The notes below the pieces were generated by a model. The model saw only the letters and a program-made list of their open reading frames with translations. It was not told the DNA's origin and did no database searches. A DNA stretch of 16,864 bases from CAZTCJ01 sp964612085 (lineage in GTDB: Bacteria; Pseudomonadota; Alphaproteobacteria; JAJFIK01): assembly GCA_964612085.1 (NCBI GenBank), contig CAZTCJ010000079.1, forward strand, positions 1 through 16,864, in the 5' to 3' direction. Below, piece by piece: positions 13,690 through 16,864 of this stretch. Position numbers and translations under genes: made by a program. Every line of letters starts with the position of its first letter. Position 1 is the first letter of the stretch.

Positions 13690-15619
13690 GCCAGATCCAA
13701 AGCAGCATCGGCACCCCGACCAGCAGCACGACCGCCTCCAGCGGCAGGCCCATGCGCCAGTAATCGCCGAAGCGGAAGCCGCCCGGCCCCATGATCAGCA
13801 TGTTGTTCTTATGCCCGATGGGGGTCAGGAACGCGCAGCTCGCCGCCACCGCCACGCCCATCAGGAACGTGTCCGGATTAACGCCCAAGGTCTGGGCGAG
13901 GCCGATGGCGATGGGCCCCGCGATCACCATGGTCGCCACATTGTTGAGCATATCCGACAGCGTCATGGTCACCACCATGATGGCGACAAGCGCCACGATG
14001 GGCCCCATAGTGGCCGTCGCCGCCGCGATGCCGTCCACCACCAGCGCCGTGCCGCCCGTGTCCTGAAACGCCGCCCCCACGGGCAACAGGCAGGCCAGCA
14101 TGACGACCACGGACCAATCCACATTCTGATAGAAGTCGCGCGCCGGGATCAGTCCGAACGCCCCATATCCCGCCACGGCAATGGCGATGGCGACCGTGAA
14201 GGACAGTTGGCCAGTCGAGGCCAAGGCGATGGCCAGGACGAACAGGCCGATAGCCAGCCCCGCTTTCCAAAAGGTCGTCGAGGCAACGCTCACGGCCTCG
14301 ATGGAAATCAGGCCCAGGCTCTCCAGGGTCGGCGTCGATGAGGTATTCGGCCCGGTCAAGAGCAGCATGTCGCCGGCCTCGATGCGCCGTTTCTGCACCT
14401 CCTCGCGCGCGAAGCGTCCGGCCCTGGCGATCCCGAGCAGCGTCATGCCATAGCGCTCGCGCAGGCGCACCGTGCTCGCCGAACGCCCCACCAGCCAGGA
14501 CTGGGCCTGCACCACGGCCTCGATGATCTGCGGCGGCTTCGGCTTGTCTTCTTCCTTTTCCTTTTCGGCGCCCTCGCTGTCCTTGTCGGCCTTGTCAGTC
14601 TTGTCAGTCTTGTCCGCCTTGGGCAGGCGGCGCTCCAGAGCCGCGCGCGCGAACGGCAGCGCTTCAGGGGCCGCCTCGCCTTCCTCCGCCTCGCCCTGCA
14701 GTAGGCCCGCGCTTTTGATGAATTCGGCCAGACCGTCCGTGGACCCCCTGACCACCAGCACATCGCCTTCCTGCAGGGGATTGACCACGTGACGGCTTCG
14801 ATGCTTGCCGTTGCGGATGATCCAGACGGGATCGACGCCTGCGGATTTCATCTTTTCATCGAGATCCGCCAGGGTCTTGCCGACCAGCGGACTGTCCTTG
14901 CCGATCTCCAGATGGGCGTCGAAGGAGGAATCCCGCACCAGCGCCGCCGCCTTGTCCTCGCGCTTCGGTACCAGACGCCAGCCGAGCACGGCGACGAAGG
15001 TGATCCCTGCGAGCGCCACCGCAAGGCCCACAGGCGTAAAATCGAACATCTGATAGGGTGCACCCAGATTTTCTTCCCGGACCGCGCTCGCCACGATATT
15101 GGGCGGCGTGCCGATCAGCGTGACCATGCCGCCCAGAATGGTGGCATAGGCCAGCGGCATCAGCGTCAGGCCCGGCGCCCGGCCCGCTTTGCGCGCGGCC
15201 TGGATGTCGATGGGCATCAGGAGCGCCAGCGCCGCCACATTGTTGATGACGCCCGACAGCCCCGCGCCGATCCCGCCCACAAGACCGATATGGCCGGTGA
15301 GCGAGCGGTTGTCGTTGGAGAGATAGCGCGCGGCGATGCCCAGCACGCCCGAGTTCTCGAAGGCGCGGGAGGCCAAGAGCACCAGCACCACGATCAGCAC
15401 CGCCTGGTTGGAAAAGCCGGAAAACGCCTCGTCCTGCGGCACGAGACCGATCACCACGGCGGTCAGGAGGCCACCCGCCGCCACCAGATCGTGGCGGAAC
15501 CGGCCCGACAGCAGCAGGCCCAGAATGCCGCCCAGCAAAAGGAAGATCAGAATTTTCGGATCGATCCCCTCGCAGAGCGGGATGAGCGCTGTCGCGCAGG
15601 CGTCGGTGCTGTTGGTCAT
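13676..15619 (-). CDS. SLC13/DASS-type permease with two cytoplasmic RCK_C (TrkA-C) domains
   Basis: A 647-residue inner-membrane anion/sodium symporter-type protein; relatives carry sulfate, dicarboxylates or similar anions. The N-terminal membrane half includes LSGVINNVAALALLMP (121-136) and LIGTPPNIVAS (168-178). The C-terminal half has LSDMLNNVATMVIAGPIAIG (554-573) and FLTPIGHKNNMLIMGPGGFR (597-616). These SNT-like clamp repeats bind Na+ and substrate. Between them lie two RCK_C domains: about 237-302 (LEIGKDSPLVGKTLADLD at the start) and about 365-425 (WLVGRSASTVRLRERYGM inside), separated by a highly charged linker (306-362) with ADK/TDK triplets. AAGGGA about 10 bases upstream supports the start. 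The terminal residues lie in a hairpin shared with the 3' side. Substrate cannot be determined from sequence; no sulfur-assimilation genes adjoin it. Confidence 0.87.
   Translation of the reverse strand: MTNSTDACATALIPLCEGIDPKILIFLLLGGILGLLLSGRFRHDLVAAGGLLTAVVIGLVPQDEAFSGFSNQAVLIVVLVLLASRAFENSGVLGIAARYLSNDNRSLTGHIGLVGGIGAGLSGVINNVAALALLMPIDIQAARKAGRAPGLTLMPLAYATILGGMVTLIGTPPNIVASAVREENLGAPYQMFDFTPVGLAVALAGITFVAVLGWRLVPKREDKAAALVRDSSFDAHLEIGKDSPLVGKTLADLDEKMKSAGVDPVWIIRNGKHRSRHVVNPLQEGDVLVVRGSTDGLAEFIKSAGLLQGEAEEGEAAPEALPFARAALERRLPKADKTDKTDKADKDSEGAEKEKEEDKPKPPQIIEAVVQAQSWLVGRSASTVRLRERYGMTLLGIARAGRFAREEVQKRRIEAGDMLLLTGPNTSSTPTLESLGLISIEAVSVASTTFWKAGLAIGLFVLAIALASTGQLSFTVAIAIAVAGYGAFGLIPARDFYQNVDWSVVVMLACLLPVGAAFQDTGGTALVVDGIAAATATMGPIVALVAIMVVTMTLSDMLNNVATMVIAGPIAIGLAQTLGVNPDTFLMGVAVAASCAFLTPIGHKNNMLIMGPGGFRFGDYWRMGLPLEAVVLLVGVPMLLWIWPLYP
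14581..14616 (-). repeat. Four 9-base tandem repeats in the permease linker
   Basis: The plus strand reads ccttgtcgg, ccttgtcag, tcttgtcag, tcttgtccg: four in-frame imperfect units encoding alternating Asp-Lys-Ala/Thr triplets (residues about 335-346). In-frame slippage could lengthen or shorten the linker without a frameshift. Confidence 0.8.
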
Positions 15620-15815
15620 GGCGCGCGATTCCCTTGTGGAGCCGCGCGTATCTTACCCGAAGCGCGCGCCCAAGCCTTTGACAAAAAGTGGAATTGGGCT
15701 GCCTGCCTCCTCCTCTTGCCCCCCTTGCCCCGGCGCGGCGCGTCGGCCATGCTGCGCGATACCGGTTCGAGGGGGCACAGACCGGATCCACGACCTTGCC
15801 GATTGGGGGCCGATC

Positions 15816-16262
15816 ATGTCGTTCACATCCGTCGATCTTCTGCCGCTGATGACCTCGGCGCTCGCCTCGATCCTGGTGGGCAGCCTGTGGTACGCGCCCT
15901 GGGCCTTCGGACGGGCCTGGATCGACGCGATTTCCGGCGGCTCCACCACCGACAGCGGCAAGACGGGCCTGGTGCTGACCCCGTTCAACCTGTTCCTGGC
16001 GCCGGTCAATGCGCTCGCGGCCTCCACCGCCCTGTGGATCGTGTTCGGCTGGCTCGGGGTCGACAGCATCCTCCACGCCATCGGCGTCGCGGTCGTGCTG
16101 TGGGCGGGCTTTTCGCTCACCACCACCTTGTGGCAGGTGATCTACGAGACCCGCGCCTTCACCGTGCTTCTGATCGACGGCGGCAACCAGCTTGTCACTT
16201 ATCTCGTCATGGCGATCATTCTGGGCGCCTGGAAGGCCGATTACCTGCCTATGTTCGCTTAA
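15816..16262 (+). CDS. DUF1761 family four-TM membrane protein
   Basis: The 148-residue product has four predicted membrane segments (about 6-24, 57-79, 84-106 and 116-137). The N-terminal LVGSLWYAPWAFGRAWIDAI (20-39) matches the G-x-LWY-x-P...W hallmark of DUF1761, a family of unknown function common in proteobacteria and actinobacteria. The second half has VVLWAGFSLTTTLWQVIYE (93-111) and a C-terminal ILGAWK. GGGGG about 6 bases before ATG 15816 sets the start; a much longer open frame upstream to 15336 runs antisense to the permease and is not credible. Divergent from the permease across a 196-base gap that contains TTGACA at 15678-15683 but no fitting -10. Its stop lies one base from the stop of the convergent next gene. 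Confidence 0.82.
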   Translation: MSFTSVDLLPLMTSALASILVGSLWYAPWAFGRAWIDAISGGSTTDSGKTGLVLTPFNLFLAPVNALAASTALWIVFGWLGVDSILHAIGVAVVLWAGFSLTTTLWQVIYETRAFTVLLIDGGNQLVTYLVMAIILGAWKADYLPMFA

Positions 16263-16263
16263 A

Positions 16264-16647
16264 TCAGAACAGATAACCGGACAGCCACAGGCTTCCGGCG
16301 ATCGATAGGATGTGAAACAGGCCGATCTCGGCCATATGCGCCCGCCCGCCCGTGTCCCAGACGCTCCAAAGCGCCGAACCCAGCAGGAAAGCGATGGTCT
16401 TGACGAGGACATGAAGGCCCAGCACGAGCGGCCAGGACAAGGTGAGATAGGCCATCACCAGAACGACCGTCGCCAGCAGAATGCTCACGATTTCAAGCGC
16501 CACGAACCCATATTGCGGGATCCGCGGGACATCAGTGTCGATCAGCCGGTTCTCGCCGATGAAAATGCCGCCGCCATTGGCCCGCACGGCCAGGGTGACA
16601 AGGCCCAGGGAGAGGATCAGCGCCAGATACGGATAGACGGGTTCCAT
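16264..16647 (-). CDS. Unrecognised small four-TM membrane protein
   Basis: The 127-residue product has hydrophobic segments at about 5-22, 47-67, 73-95 and 107-124, with a polar periplasmic or cytoplasmic loop GGGIFIGENRLIDTDVPRIP (25-44). I cannot assign a family. The ATG at 16647 is chosen because the protein then begins at the edge of TM1 and an AGGG lies about 8 bases upstream; a longer reading from 16734 adds a basic, non-conserved-looking tail. Converges with the DUF1761 gene, with one base between stop codons. It diverges from tRNA-Thr. Confidence 0.65.
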   Translation of the reverse strand: MEPVYPYLALILSLGLVTLAVRANGGGIFIGENRLIDTDVPRIPQYGFVALEIVSILLATVVLVMAYLTLSWPLVLGLHVLVKTIAFLLGSALWSVWDTGGRAHMAEIGLFHILSIAGSLWLSGYLF

Positions 16648-16742
16648 GGGATGCCCTGTGCTTTTGCGAACCAGATGCTTGACCCTAAGCCAGCCGCCGG
16701 GGCCGCGCCAGATCTTCGCGAAGCCCCCGCCCATCGCGGTGA

Positions 16743-16771
16743 TTGACGGAGACCGCGAAAGCGATCACAAG
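16743..16771 (+). promoter_or_regulatory. Candidate promoter for tRNA-Thr
   Basis: TTGACG (16743-16748), a 17-base spacer, then CACAAG (16766-16771) gives a good -35 with a poor -10. A start near 16778 would leave a 16-base leader before the tRNA. It is the best pair I see on this strand in the gap. Confidence 0.35.
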
Positions 16772-16793
16772 AAGTCCCACCGCATCCCATGAG

Positions 16794-16864
16794 GCCGGCT
16801 TAGCTCAGATGGTAGAGCATCTGATTTGTAATCAGAGGGTCGGGGGTTCGAGTCCCTCAGCCGG
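16794..16864 (+). tRNA. tRNA-Thr (anticodon TGT), last bases outside the window
   Basis: GCCGGCT acceptor, TA, a D-arm with GCTCAGATGGTAGAGC, anticodon stem-loop CTGAT-TTGTAA-TCAG with TGT, a five-base variable region, and a T-arm GGGGG-TTCGAGT-CCCTC. The 3' acceptor half AGCCGG reaches the window edge, missing its final C and the discriminator. Closely follows the E. coli tRNA-Thr(TGT) sequence. Confidence 0.95.

Noticed and set aside
15678..15683. TTGACA in the permease/DUF1761 gap as a promoter
   Set aside because: No -10-like hexamer 16-18 bases downstream on the plus strand.
15336..15815. N-terminal extension of the DUF1761 protein to 308 residues
   Set aside because: The extension is antisense to the permease coding sequence; ATG 15816 with GGGGG in front gives the normal family length.
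14789..16276. Plus-strand open frame spanning the permease 5' half and the DUF1761 gene in another frame
   Set aside because: Shadow of two real genes; no start context and low-complexity translation.

Overview
The window is high-GC, densely packed chromosomal DNA from an alphaproteobacterium. The evidence is the GC-rich codon usage, an exbB-exbD-tonB cassette with an ExbB that carries an extra N-terminal export segment, SLC13-type and AbgT permeases, the TTGACA-type tRNA promoter, and an intergenic composite of palindromes of a style common in Rhizobiales and Hyphomonadaceae/Maricaulales-like genomes. The exact order is an inference. Both edges fall inside tRNA genes: tRNA-Tyr(GTA) on the left, minus strand, and tRNA-Thr(TGT) on the right, plus strand.

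Left part (1-3845): the tRNA-Tyr promoter diverges from rlmB (23S rRNA 2'-O-methyltransferase). rlmB is followed by aidB (flavin acyl-CoA-dehydrogenase homologue of the alkylation response) and then by a lower-GC gene for a secreted serine esterase of the feruloyl-esterase/PHB-depolymerase type. Middle-left (3823-9591, all minus): a DUF4760-like membrane protein gene directly downstream of abgT; a PrcB-like exported protein, possibly coupled to a 38-codon upstream ORF; metG; and a four-TM protein that looks like two SLATT (2TM effector-type) modules in tandem.

Middle-right (9701-13181, all minus): two adjacent genes for exported NTF2-like proteins. They share a 446-base block with about 94% identity and no gaps, but one has a lipoprotein signal and the other an ordinary signal peptide. 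After a roughly 360-base AT-richer gap comes the tight exbB-exbD-tonB operon. Right part (13301-16864): a composite palindromic element, a 65-residue two-TM protein, an SLC13/DASS permease with two RCK_C domains split by a charged repeat linker, a DUF1761 protein, an unrecognised four-TM protein and tRNA-Thr.

Most of the window is ordinary housekeeping and transport. The least routine items are the orphan tandem-SLATT gene, the twin NTF2-like genes with switched export signals, the composite palindrome ahead of the 65-residue membrane protein, the possible translationally coupled small ORF before the PrcB-like gene, and the perfect palindrome abutting the tRNA-Tyr promoter. I found no CRISPR array, insertion sequence, integrase or clear multi-gene defence system.
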